From assembly GCA_020161315.1 (NCBI GenBank), contig JAIUOH010000026.1, positions 1 through 45,580 on the forward strand: DNA of 45,580 bases, given 5' to 3'. The notes beneath the pieces were generated by a model that did not search any database, had not been told where the DNA came from, and saw nothing but the letters and a program-made list of their open reading frames with translations. This DNA is from Actinomycetota bacterium. Its GTDB lineage: Bacteria > Actinomycetota > Actinomycetes > Actinomycetales > Microbacteriaceae. This document shows, one piece after another, positions 18,901-25,732 of the stretch (the stretch's first letter is position 1; each line of letters opens with the position of its first letter). Position numbers and translations under genes: made by a program.

Positions 18901-21900
18901 TCGCGAAGGTGAAATTCCCCGCGTTTGCGTTGCTCGGATACGTCACCGAAGTGCCGGCCGGCTCGACCGTGTAGTTGATGCGGGTGCCAGTCTCGCTACC
19001 GAGTGTGAAGTAGCCGCGGTCGGCGAGCACCGCGCCCGCTGGCACGCTTGTGTACGCGGGAACGGTCACCTTGTAGTCGAAGGTCGCGAACTCGCCCTGA
19101 ACAATCTGGCCGTTACCATTGTTCGTACCAAGGTTGTTCTCACCGATGGGGGCAGACGAGGCAGGATTCGGCCCAATCTCTGTCGCGGCCAGCTCCTTCG
19201 CGAACTCGGCATCGGGCAACGTGAAGCCCGATGGGTCGGTCATGAAGTCGGCGGCGACCGGGTAGGAATCGGGCACGGAGCTCGCCGCACGAGCCGACAC
19301 CGAGAGCGCGGTTTCGTTCGACTTCCGGTGGTCGACGCCTTCCGAGCTGCCGCCCGTCGGCACCTGAGTGGTCGGGCTGGCCGTCGGAACGTTTGCGATG
19401 ACGGTGCTGGTGTCGTTAACGTTCTGCACATCGAACTGGACGATCGACGCGGTGTTCGTGAACTGCTGCGCAATCAGCGCAGGGTCACTATCAGTGTCAC
19501 CGTCTGGCACGTTGATCGTGTAGAACAGCGAGATTCCGCGCTGGATCGCGTCATCAGCGTCCGTGGCCGGCGTCGATCCGGGAACAGGCGCTGTCACAGT
19601 CCAAACGACGATGCTTCGGCCGCTGTAGCCGGGGTTGATCTGCCCCCACGAAGCGAAATCAGTGTCTCCCGGATTGTAAGCGTGAGCGGTAAATGCAGAG
19701 GTTGCTGTTGCCGCGGCATCGTCGGCCCAGATTTCCGCGTTCGCCGTAATCGTGTCGGTGGTCTCGTTGTAACCCGCGAGATCCGCTGCCTGAATGCCTT
19801 CGGGCAGTGCGTCCCAGATCTGGTACCCGGTCGTCACTGAGGCGGGCGAAGTCACGTCGAGACGGAACTTCAGCGCGTCGGCCTGCACGACTGGCCCGCG
19901 ATCCTGCATGTCGACGTTGCTGTTTACCCCGTAGCTATCTGCACCGACGCTCGCGATGCCCTTGACGAGACGCGGCGACATGTCGGGAACGATCTCTGCC
20001 TGGCGTCGCTGGAAGAAGATCTCGCCGTCGACGTTCTCTTGCTGGTACTTTGCTAGGTTCTGGCTCAGGTCGGTCTTGCCGAACGCCTGCGCGTCGCTGA
20101 TGGTGACCTTAATGTAGAAGTCGAGATCGATGCCGCCCGGCCAGAACCGAGCGCTCGAGGCGCTGGGGCCGCTCGAGTAGCAATCAGCCGAACCGAGTGT
20201 CCAGGTGAGGCGGCTGTTGTTGTCAGACAGGGCAACCTTGCCGACGAACTCATCGAAAGCGGTTGCCGAGTCGGTGTAGCTGCACTCGGGCGTGATCTCA
20301 AGCGGGCTGCCGGCGTCAATCGTAATGGGCACGCCGTTCTGAGATGCGACCACCCGAAGGTTTGAAGAGGCGCCCCACTCGTTCGCGGCATCGAGACCAT
20401 TCGGGTCGAACCTGACGCCCTGCGGCAAGAAATCAGTGAGCACGGGGTTGCGCACCTCGGCACCACGCGCAGTGTCCCAATGAATCTTGAACCAGACCTG
20501 GTCACCGATGCCGAACGGCTTGGATTCTTTGCCGGTCCACGGATACGCAGGATCAGCCGGGTCGGTGACCGCGCCGCTGCCATAGTCGAGCGCCACGACG
20601 CCGTCGGCATCGAGCGCACCGAGGTCAGGCGTGTTGCGCAGCAAAGACTTCTGTGTGTCGCTGTAATTCGTCACGACCGTTGCCTGCGAGTCGTCCCAGG
20701 TGAAGTAGTCGTCGCCGACCTCGGCCCCGCCGTCGTTGACGAGCCCATCAGTCTCGGTGCGCGGCGTGGTCTTCGCCTCGATCTCGGCGGTGTTGATGAC
20801 AGTGTCGCCCGAGCTCGTCGCGCCGTTCTTACCGTCGGCGCCGTCGGTGACGTAGCTCTGATTCTGGCGTGCCGAGTAGATAATCTCGATCTCCGCATTC
20901 GGCGCGGCGAACGCGTCAGCGTTTGGCGTATCGAGCACGAACTGCTGCGTGAATCGGCCAGTGGATGAGTCGAAGGCGACGCTCGCAACAGTCGCGCCCG
21001 AGAGCTTGGCATCCTCGGCGTCGTCGCTCTCCGCATCCCACTTGCACTCAGAAAGGCCCGCCGCATCAAGTGCCGTGTTCCACTCCTCGAGCGTCGCAGG
21101 CACCGAGCCCAGCAGCAATTCATCGGGAGCAGCAGCCGTGGGCGGGTACACCGGGCACAGGCCGTTCGCAAAGGTATCACTGATGTGTGTGGTGCCACCG
21201 TCGACTGCAGCCCCAACGTACTCGCTCGTCTCGATCGTCACGCGGTAGTCGGCGATGTTGCCCTGTGCGAATGACGCCTGGCTCGACCAATCGCCGCCAC
21301 CAATGCGCACCGACTTCAGCACACGCACGTCAGTGACCTGCACCGAGTTATCGGCGTGGTCCTCGCTCCAAACCGGGGTCAGGCCACCGCTGGCACCACG
21401 CCAATTACCGCCACCGATCACCGTGTTTGTCAGCGCTTTAGTTTGCTTGTCACCCTGGAGCGCCCCACTGTTTGCGGTGCCCTGTCGGGTCGATGCGCCG
21501 CGGTTGTTGTCGAGGTTGGCGCCTTGCGCACCGGTCGTGGCCGGAGTGCCGGGCGTCGTGCCCTCAAACGTCATGGTGTTCTCAAACAGTGGCACGCCCG
21601 CGCGGTAGCTGATGGTCGTGATGCCGGGCACGCCAGCGGTACCCGGGAAGGTCTGTTTCGAACCAGCTGTTGAGGTGTTGGTTCTCGGCAAAGCACCAAG
21701 ATTCCAGGTCACCTTCGTAAAGACCTGCCCGCCGCTGCTGGAAGTAAACACGCCGTCAACGAGTGTGCCCTGCACAGTCTCGACAGTCGCTGCATCAAGG
21801 CAGTTCGCGCCGGCGCCACCGGTCATCATCTCGCCTGAATCTAGCCACTCTTCATCACCGGCATCATTGCCAGCGTCAGTAGTGTTATCGCTGGCGGTGC

Positions 21901-22792
21901 ACGACCCGAGATATTCAAGGCCCGCTGGCAGGTAATCGACCACCGTCGAGTCAGAAAGGGGGCCCTCGCCGGTGTGATGCACCGTCAGTGTGTAGATGGT
22001 GGTGTTGTCGTGCACACCGCGCAGCAGCTCGCCCTCTGGCGCGCCTGCGACGCTCTTTTCAACGCGCAGTGCGCGCATCTTCGGGTCAATCTCGTCTACT
22101 CCGGGGGCTGAGGTCGCGGTCTTCGCGTCGGTACCACCGACTCCGGTGCCTCCGGGGAACACCGGAATGAAACGTTCCATCGCGCTCGTGTAGGCGCGCA
22201 CCGCAACTTCGAGCTTGTCACCGACCGCGTAACCGCCCGCGATGCCACCTGTATCGGTCGTGTTTACTTTCGGGCGCAGTTCAATCGACCCGCTCTGGGT
22301 ACCGGTTGCGGGCAAATCAGAGAAGTTCTGGAACACCGCGTACTGTTTGCCCGCAGGCACAGCACACTTGCCAGAAGCTGCCGGTGTGGGGTCGACAAGC
22401 CCGAGGTTGGTACAGGTATAGGTGGCGTCAGCCATTTCACCCGGCAACACGGTGCCTGCAGGGTAGACAGCGGTGGGGGTGCCAAACGAGCCACCGACAA
22501 TGTCGACCGTCGCAGGCAGCAGTGCGGTGATGCTGAGGTTGTAGATCGCTGTTGCGCCCGCGGGGTTTGCGATGCTCACGTCGACGACAACGTCTTCACC
22601 GAGCACCGGCGACTCTGCGATGCCAACATTGACGGTAGGCGCAATCGGCGCGGCCAGCGCACTCTGCACACCAATTCCGGCGACGACGGCCATGCCCGCA
22701 AGCAATGTCGCTGCTGCGCCACCTGAAATGAGTTTTTGTGCTCGCGTCCAACGGTGCGCACGCGTGTTACCCGACACTGAAAGCTCAGCCAC
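12992..22792 (-). CDS. Giant secreted DUF11-repeat surface protein
   Basis: About 3266 residues. The N-terminus has a basic stretch (HRWTRAQK), a hydrophobic core and an ALAAP cleavage site: a Sec signal peptide. Most of the rest is a train of DUF11/isopeptide-like beta-sandwich modules; the clearest in the C-terminal third share V.Y.LTVTN.GPS and then DTLP.G (for example YRLTVTNNGPSHAVG, YTLTVTNSGPSAAP, TIDVTNHGPSVSSG), with more divergent copies (LPAGI, LPAGF, LPANW) before them, over a dozen in all. The C-terminus is LVVTGG, a hydrophobic span and RKRQQARHA, resembling a sortase sorting signal with LxVTG in place of LPxTG. GTG 22792 is preferred to an in-frame TTG at 22804 because GGGGGAT lies just before it. 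It probably forms a long wall-anchored stalk for adhesion or shielding. Hairpins flank the gene at both ends. Confidence 0.88.
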   Translation of the reverse strand: MAELSVSGNTRAHRWTRAQKLISGGAAATLLAGMAVVAGIGVQSALAAPIAPTVNVGIAESPVLGEDVVVDVSIANPAGATAIYNLSITALLPATVDIVGGSFGTPTAVYPAGTVLPGEMADATYTCTNLGLVDPTPAASGKCAVPAGKQYAVFQNFSDLPATGTQSGSIELRPKVNTTDTGGIAGGYAVGDKLEVAVRAYTSAMERFIPVFPGGTGVGGTDAKTATSAPGVDEIDPKMRALRVEKSVAGAPEGELLRGVHDNTTIYTLTVHHTGEGPLSDSTVVDYLPAGLEYLGSCTASDNTTDAGNDAGDEEWLDSGEMMTGGAGANCLDAATVETVQGTLVDGVFTSSSGGQVFTKVTWNLGALPRTNTSTAGSKQTFPGTAGVPGITTISYRAGVPLFENTMTFEGTTPGTPATTGAQGANLDNNRGASTRQGTANSGALQGDKQTKALTNTVIGGGNWRGASGGLTPVWSEDHADNSVQVTDVRVLKSVRIGGGDWSSQASFAQGNIADYRVTIETSEYVGAAVDGGTTHISDTFANGLCPVYPPTAAAPDELLLGSVPATLEEWNTALDAAGLSECKWDAESDDAEDAKLSGATVASVAFDSSTGRFTQQFVLDTPNADAFAAPNAEIEIIYSARQNQSYVTDGADGKNGATSSGDTVINTAEIEAKTTPRTETDGLVNDGGAEVGDDYFTWDDSQATVVTNYSDTQKSLLRNTPDLGALDADGVVALDYGSGAVTDPADPAYPWTGKESKPFGIGDQVWFKIHWDTARGAEVRNPVLTDFLPQGVRFDPNGLDAANEWGASSNLRVVASQNGVPITIDAGSPLEITPECSYTDSATAFDEFVGKVALSDNNSRLTWTLGSADCYSSGPSASSARFWPGGIDLDFYIKVTISDAQAFGKTDLSQNLAKYQQENVDGEIFFQRRQAEIVPDMSPRLVKGIASVGADSYGVNSNVDMQDRGPVVQADALKFRLDVTSPASVTTGYQIWDALPEGIQAADLAGYNETTDTITANAEIWADDAAATATSAFTAHAYNPGDTDFASWGQINPGYSGRSIVVWTVTAPVPGSTPATDADDAIQRGISLFYTINVPDGDTDSDPALIAQQFTNTASIVQFDVQNVNDTSTVIANVPTASPTTQVPTGGSSEGVDHRKSNETALSVSARAASSVPDSYPVAADFMTDPSGFTLPDAEFAKELAATEIGPNPASSAPIGENNLGTNNGNGQIVQGEFATFDYKVTVPAYTSVPAGAVLADRGYFTLGSETGTRINYTVEPAGTSVTYPSNANAGNFTFANATGTLTFDQRFDADDEDRVFTVHLRVRVADGPTAVGALSHGNTLYNVATFTYNNGQGAAKVLDDDASVPFIAPQATLEKRHTGVDGASGAVEFTLTAGNTADRPTLFDSVVYDCLPAGFTGITAITPSQGTAAVVSGVNCSVAGTGANAVINTNDPGGSGTLIRWQVGAINSGATPTLSFTTTVNPDAAGGVSYTNHAKITGYTLPDSRPNATDRRGESTALAQDTVPVASATQAKSVSPTSAPVGATVTYTLTTTIPANANYYFVDLKDQLPAGIEYVENSAVATFAGGPLVTNEPLKTGDVASGQQLNWVIGAGTIATAVTARQVVVTYQAKILDSVVSGTPDNTATFSWNTNSADDVPGTRIEAPATATVTILNPELRIQKQVKLQGAADTTYAASKTGNVDQVFTYRLRVSNIGNSPAYSGAITDCLPEDVVGVTNILPTGGVYSSTPVTGCAGGTITWTGLSAIAAAASLDLTYDAKFAAAGSLVSANPASTNASTWSVGVAQQNTGKVVSYTSATTGGWLYQPGATGKPGTRPSGDGTVTIPTTGTTSSASVTPLFPKVMLAKAAVDSSKTAYVGEPFEWQLTATNSGQGAAQKVVLTDTLPANWQFTAVTSITVGGAAQAAAAPTGGPTGPLVWTFGADSVNGVPAATLLPGQSIVIRYTATPMNPEALATPGVGNSNPHTNTLSAVTTDRTNLSANQSGSYTGPNASDSAFLRVADLKLVKQAKGGTTNTIPADHPLAGVAANQWVIGQSVETGVYTQPQWEITVTNHGPADSYGPFAVSDTPTTPAGVTVSDWTAVYVSPTGVESTIGTYTGTSFSVGANDTRLLANGSDKIVLRANVTVSTSAVPGAAVSNQATVLGRTYEKPETQGPTATNPNTDDDSRTLIESADLQVAKSVTPATPNAGGSISWTITPSNNGPSVSRNTEASPITITDTVPAGVNGVIMLTNAVWTATVPGGFPADAGDTITFTLNASYLSMSVGGAPAITLNGTVDPTWTPASGPQGDGSIRNTATIAPGAGLTPDPKTSNNSSTVPATPTFNTTLGVSKVRVVEVNGEWKPAAEQDPVPPVRAGDPVHYLVTVSNNGLAVARNVVVVDEVPTGLSYVGFEAVSPATWTRSLHTNGTWDQFSLTSDSNTLPVGASRQFVVEYGTSASTPENVSNCVQAGSADNSSQPRACEGFNSNRVSDLSIQKDVISGLAGTVLPESPNLPVVHAGDVVTYRLTVTNNGPSHAVGPISVSDALPANFTYVAGSATVGGVSAEPAVVGQNLSWVALPDTGTLSSATGSNQIVIELQATVASTHGAAASVRNEATVTGQNDPNPANNTDDANVRIDTLAEMSIVKTVADGPWLAGTNVSYTLTVTNSGPSAAPTARVVDTLPSGLTMVSMSGTNWTCVAAAGASSGSCDYVGAHPVGTSTITVVAKIASGLPTTTQTNPFTNVADLSWTDSRTFADPEDDPRHKSSRVDITVTTQADLGLVKTAVDPEDNTTEVTSAVAGEQARYRLDVTNYGPSDAVPDLVVTDTLPLGVAYVGPVGNTAANWAIDAADYDPAVPQVVTFTRVAGGANVGLPIVGAAATAAPPILFDVLLSSSLEATSIDVPALLNTATVTSGTPEPAVDPHPNTDDAALNITRSADLEITKSHPVADDRDRVIVGEALPFTIDVTNHGPSVSSGFTITDTMPVGFEVTSVVGPVLDADDQPTGWVIDSITPDVYDPTQTTEVVATYTGVTEVGASVPSLVIDTIVHEQAFSETDGEANDVVNHVAITDANEPDPEPENNEFEDPILVQPLVTLVLEKTAVGEFKVGKAGTYSITVENLGPHTDLGPITVTDQLPAGLSFRESPKLPEGATVDHANGLVTWTLTKPLGVGEKVELLLVVNVLQAAYDQPNHEITNVAEVTTESQLTEESVLIDDAVVKVKPVDPLVVTGGDLAGGVLAAIALMLLLGGGTYLAGRKRQQARHA

Positions 22793-22822
22793 TTGATCCC
22801 CCAACAGATCTAGAAGAAGCGC

Positions 22823-22863
22823 CTCGTTGCGTTCCGAACCCCCCGGTATCGGAACGCAACGAG
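22823..22863. promoter_or_regulatory. Perfect 15-bp inverted repeat ahead of the giant gene
   Basis: CTCGTTGCGTTCCGA (22823-22837) is repeated as its exact complement at 22849-22863 around an 11-base C-rich loop. It lies 31-71 bases upstream of the GTG start at 22792. As DNA it could be an operator; as RNA it would be a very stable 5' leader hairpin close to the ribosome site. Transcription start is not known, so the two cannot be separated. Confidence 0.7.
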
Positions 22864-22872
22864 CACTAGAGA

Positions 22873-22921
22873 GAACCGCACAAGAGGCGGTTCACAACTA
22901 ACCGTAACGTTACCACGTGGT
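22873..22921. promoter_or_regulatory. Cluster of palindromes between divergent genes
   Basis: Three palindromes are packed in 49 bases: GAACCGC (22873-22879) with GCGGTTC (22887-22893), GTAACGTTAC (22904-22913) and ACCACGTGGT (22912-22921), the last two overlapping. They sit in the 150-base divergent gap between the giant surface-protein gene and the gene at 22948. Their density suggests binding sites for dimeric regulators, perhaps with the -35/-10 of the leftward promoter between them. No regulator can be named. Confidence 0.45.
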
Positions 22922-22947
22922 TTCGGCCACGAGCGAAAGGGGTAATT

Positions 22948-23937
22948 ATGGGTGAAGATTATTTCGGTGAGGGTGCAGAAGCGACCTCGGCTACCCTTGG
23001 TTGCGTGACAAGGATCGACCCCTCCGCGCCCAGGCTAAGCCACGATGAGTGGCGACGCCTCGAACACGCGCACCATGAACGGGTCGATGCGCTCACCACC
23101 GCCCACCTCACCCGGCGGTCGCGCGGCGAGCGCCATCCTGTCGAAGATTTTCTCTGGACCTATTATTCGGTAAAACCGGCAGAGCTGCGTCGTTGGCACC
23201 CGGGGGCCGGAGTGCTACTCGAACACGGGGGCGAGGATCGCCTAACCTGGCGCCACTACACCGCAGTGGGCGATGGTGTCACCGTTGACCTTGACGCGTT
23301 CTTCGAGAAGCGCAGCGGTACCGTCAACTACGTCGATACCCTGCTGCGGGCGACACTCGAACGCACCCCGCGCTTCGGCTGTTTCGGCTTGCATGAGTGG
23401 GCGATGGTCTACCGCCTCACCCCCGAGCAACTGCGGCACGTCGGGCTGCCCCTGCGCATCGGGCACGAGGCGACCGATCTCGTGGTCGAGTCGAACCCGA
23501 TCAATTGCACGCACTTCGACGCGTATCGCTTCTTCACAAAGCCGGCCGAGCCGCTGAACTCGCTGCGCCCGACGCGCGAGAACCAGCCCGAGTTCGAGCA
23601 GTCGGGGTGCTTGCACGCCGGCATGGATGTGTACAAGTGGGCAGTGAAGCTCGGGCCGATCGTGCCTGGCGAGGTGCTGCTCGATGCGTTCGAGCTTGCC
23701 CGCGACGTTCGCGAGGTCGATATGCGGGCTTCTCCCTACGATGTGAGCGCCTATTTTGGCGCAGATGGATCTCTGCTGGCTGCGATCCAGATCGAGACGC
23801 CCTCGGGCAAACGCGAGTATGCCGAGCTGCAGCGGGGGTTTGCCACACGTGGCAACGCACTGCGCGAACGGGTGATTGCGGCGATCAAAGTTGCCCGCGC
23901 GTCACACGCAAGACCCACGCGCGATCTCGCAGCTTGA
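22948..23937 (+). CDS. Actinobacterial protein usually annotated 3-methyladenine DNA glycosylase
   Basis: A 329-residue soluble protein. I recognise the actinobacterial family with HPVEDFLWTYYSVKPAELRRWHPG near the N-terminus and HEWAMVYR in the middle, which databases often label 3-methyladenine DNA glycosylase; I see no helix-hairpin-helix or AlkA/Tag/MPG motif that would prove that activity, so the label is inherited. Two starts are possible: ATG 22948 with AAAGGGG five bases before it, and GTG 23005, which lies seven bases after TACCCT and gives an N-terminus (TRIDPSAPRLSHDEWR) that fits the family better. The extra 19 residues of the longer form are low in family likeness. It diverges from the giant surface-protein gene. 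Confidence 0.7.
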   Translation: MGEDYFGEGAEATSATLGCVTRIDPSAPRLSHDEWRRLEHAHHERVDALTTAHLTRRSRGERHPVEDFLWTYYSVKPAELRRWHPGAGVLLEHGGEDRLTWRHYTAVGDGVTVDLDAFFEKRSGTVNYVDTLLRATLERTPRFGCFGLHEWAMVYRLTPEQLRHVGLPLRIGHEATDLVVESNPINCTHFDAYRFFTKPAEPLNSLRPTRENQPEFEQSGCLHAGMDVYKWAVKLGPIVPGEVLLDAFELARDVREVDMRASPYDVSAYFGADGSLLAAIQIETPSGKREYAELQRGFATRGNALRERVIAAIKVARASHARPTRDLAA

Positions 23938-23960
23938 CCTTGAGCGATGAGCGTCGAGAT

Positions 23961-24010
23961 CGCCCGAGTCATTCCGCAGGCGTCGAGCCCTCGGCGATGG
24001 TCTTGTGGTG
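23961..24010 (-). repeat. Direct repeat A: stray copy of the chorismate mutase 3' end
   Basis: Fifty bases identical to 24080-24129, in the same orientation. On the minus strand it would encode HHKTIAEGSTPAE and a stop, the exact tail of chorismate mutase, but here without the gene in front. It marks a small tandem-type duplication 3' of the gene. Confidence 0.9.
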
Positions 24011-24013
24011 CAC

Positions 24014-24056
24014 GTCGCGCTCAGGGCGAGGGCCATTTCTGGCCCTCGTGCGCGAC
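24014..24056. other. Two-tier hairpin between the direct repeats
   Basis: GTCGCGC (24014-24020) pairs with GCGCGAC (24050-24056), enclosing a perfect 9-bp stem CGAGGGCCA / TGGCCCTCG (24027-24048, loop TTTC). No T tract follows on either strand. It could be the old end-of-operon structure after purA-chorismate mutase, now placed between the two copies of the gene tail. Confidence 0.5.
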
Positions 24057-24079
24057 CGTGGCGAGCCCCGTGCCGGGGG

Positions 24080-24129
24080 CGCCCGAGTCATTCCGCAGGC
24101 GTCGAGCCCTCGGCGATGGTCTTGTGGTG
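24080..24129 (-). repeat. Direct repeat B: native chorismate mutase 3' end
   Basis: This is the copy that belongs to the intact gene (stop at 24088). It matches 23961-24010 base for base over 50 bases, with different sequence on both sides, and starts 119 bases after the other copy. Confidence 0.9.
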
Positions 24130-24396
24130 ATGAATCACCTCGGCGACAACGAAGTTGAACCACTTCTCGGCAAACTCGGGGTCGAGGTGCGCGTCTTCGG
24201 CGAGTGCGCGCAGGCGCGCGATCTGGCGCACCTCGCGGTCGGGATCGCTGGCAGGCATGCCGTGCTCGGCCTTCAACTCACCCACCTGCTGCGTACAGCG
24301 AAAGCGTTCGGCGAGCATGTGAATCAGCGCAGCGTCGATGTTGTCGATGCTGCCGCGCAGCGCGAGCAGCGTAGCCTCGGGCGATCGATCGCTCAC
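24088..24396 (-). CDS. Chorismate mutase, AroQ type
   Basis: A 102-residue all-helical protein of the AroQ chorismate mutase family, which converts chorismate to prephenate for phenylalanine and tyrosine. The N-terminal helix (LRGSIDNIDAALIHMLAERF), the K in GELKAEHG and the DPDREVRQIARLRALAEDAHL segment followed by a C-terminal helix (FAEKWFNFVVAEVIHHHKTI) match stand-alone actinobacterial enzymes. It starts with GTG, preceded by GGAG at a usable distance, 20 bases after the purA stop, so it is likely cotranscribed with purA. Its last 13 codons and stop are duplicated 119 bases downstream. Confidence 0.88.
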   Translation of the reverse strand: MSDRSPEATLLALRGSIDNIDAALIHMLAERFRCTQQVGELKAEHGMPASDPDREVRQIARLRALAEDAHLDPEFAEKWFNFVVAEVIHHHKTIAEGSTPAE

Positions 24397-24416
24397 AGTG
24401 CTTCTCCGATCCTCGT

Positions 24417-25703
24417 TTAGTCGAGCAGATCGTGGCGCACGACCACTTGCTCGCGCTCGGGGCCGACGCCGATCGCCGACATGCGCGATCCGCTCATCTT
24501 TTCGAGCGCAAGAATGTAGTCTTGGGCGTTCTTCGGCAGGTCTTCGAAACGGCGGGCATCCGAGATGTCTTCAGACCAACCCGGAAACTCGACGTAGACC
24601 GGCTTCGCGTGGTGAAAATCGCTCTGGTTGACGGGCATCTCGTCGTGGCGCACGCCGTTTACGTCATAGGCAACACAGACGGGGATCGTCTCGAGACCCG
24701 AAAGCACGTCGAGCTTGGTCAGCACGAAGTCGGTGACACCGTTGATGCGTGCCGCGTAGCGAGCCATCGGGGCGTCGTACCAGCCGCAGCGGCGCAAGCG
24801 CCCGGTCGTCGTGCCGTACTCGTGACCAACCTTCGCAAGGTGCTCGCCCATCTCATCGAAGAGCTCAGTGGGGAACGGGCCGGCACCGACGCGGGTCGTG
24901 TACGCCTTGATCACCGCGATCACGCGATCGATCTGGTGCGGCGGCAGGCCGCTGCCTGTCGAGGCACCGCCAGCGGTCGCGTTCGACGAGGTGACGAACG
25001 GGTAGGTGCCGTGGTCGATATCGAGCATGGTCGCCTGGCCCGCCTCGAAGAGCACGGTCTTGCCGGCCTGCATCGCCTCGTGCAGCATGAGGCCGGTGTC
25101 GGCCACCATTGGCTCGAGCAGTTCGCGGAAGCTCAGCAGCTCTTCAACCACCTCGTCGACGCCGATGGCGCGGCGGTTGTAAATCTTGACGAGCACCTGG
25201 TTCTTGAAGTCGAGGGCCGCCTCAACCTTCTGGCGCAGGATGCTCTCGTCGAAGATGTCTTGGATGCGAATGCCCACTCGGTTGATCTTGTCGGCATAGG
25301 CCGGGCCGATCCCGCGCCCTGTAGTGCCAATCTGGCGCTTGCCAAGAAAGCGCTCGGTGACCTTATCAAGCGTGCGGTGGTAAGCCGTGATGACGTGCGC
25401 GTTTGCGCTGATCTTCAGCTTCGAGGTGTCGAGGCCGCGCGCATTCAGGGCGTCGAGCTCTTGCTTGAGCACGGCGAGGTCGACGACCACACCGTTCGCA
25501 ATGATCGGGGTGACACCAGGCGTCAGAATGCCCGATGGCAGCAGGTGCAGGGCGTACTTTTCGTCACCAATGACGACGGTGTGGCCGGCGTTGTTGCCAC
25601 CGTTGAACTTCACGACATAGTCGACACGGCTACCGAGCAGGTCGGTCGCGCGACCCTTGCCCTCGTCGCCCCACTGGGCACCGGTGATGAGTACTGCGGG
25701 CAT
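24417..25703 (-). CDS. purA: Adenylosuccinate synthetase
   Basis: A 428-residue enzyme with all PurA landmarks: [12 protein letters not shown] (10-21), [12 protein letters not shown] (33-44), [31 protein letters not shown] and [13 protein letters not shown]. It condenses IMP and aspartate with GTP to make adenylosuccinate, the first committed step to AMP. Length is standard. AAGGAGGGG stands before the ATG, one of the strongest ribosome sites in the window. A lipase-like gene lies 29 bases upstream and a chorismate mutase 20 bases downstream in the same direction. Confidence 0.97.
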   Translation of the reverse strand: MPAVLITGAQWGDEGKGRATDLLGSRVDYVVKFNGGNNAGHTVVIGDEKYALHLLPSGILTPGVTPIIANGVVVDLAVLKQELDALNARGLDTSKLKISANAHVITAYHRTLDKVTERFLGKRQIGTTGRGIGPAYADKINRVGIRIQDIFDESILRQKVEAALDFKNQVLVKIYNRRAIGVDEVVEELLSFRELLEPMVADTGLMLHEAMQAGKTVLFEAGQATMLDIDHGTYPFVTSSNATAGGASTGSGLPPHQIDRVIAVIKAYTTRVGAGPFPTELFDEMGEHLAKVGHEYGTTTGRLRRCGWYDAPMARYAARINGVTDFVLTKLDVLSGLETIPVCVAYDVNGVRHDEMPVNQSDFHHAKPVYVEFPGWSEDISDARRFEDLPKNAQDYILALEKMSGSRMSAIGVGPEREQVVVRHDLLD

Positions 25704-25732
25704 CTCAGCCCCTCCTTATTACTGGCAGGCAG

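Noticed and set aside
13000-22700. Giant gene as a possible nonribosomal peptide or polyketide synthase because of its size
   Set aside because: There is no adenylation, condensation, ketosynthase or carrier motif; the repeats are DUF11-type with a signal peptide.
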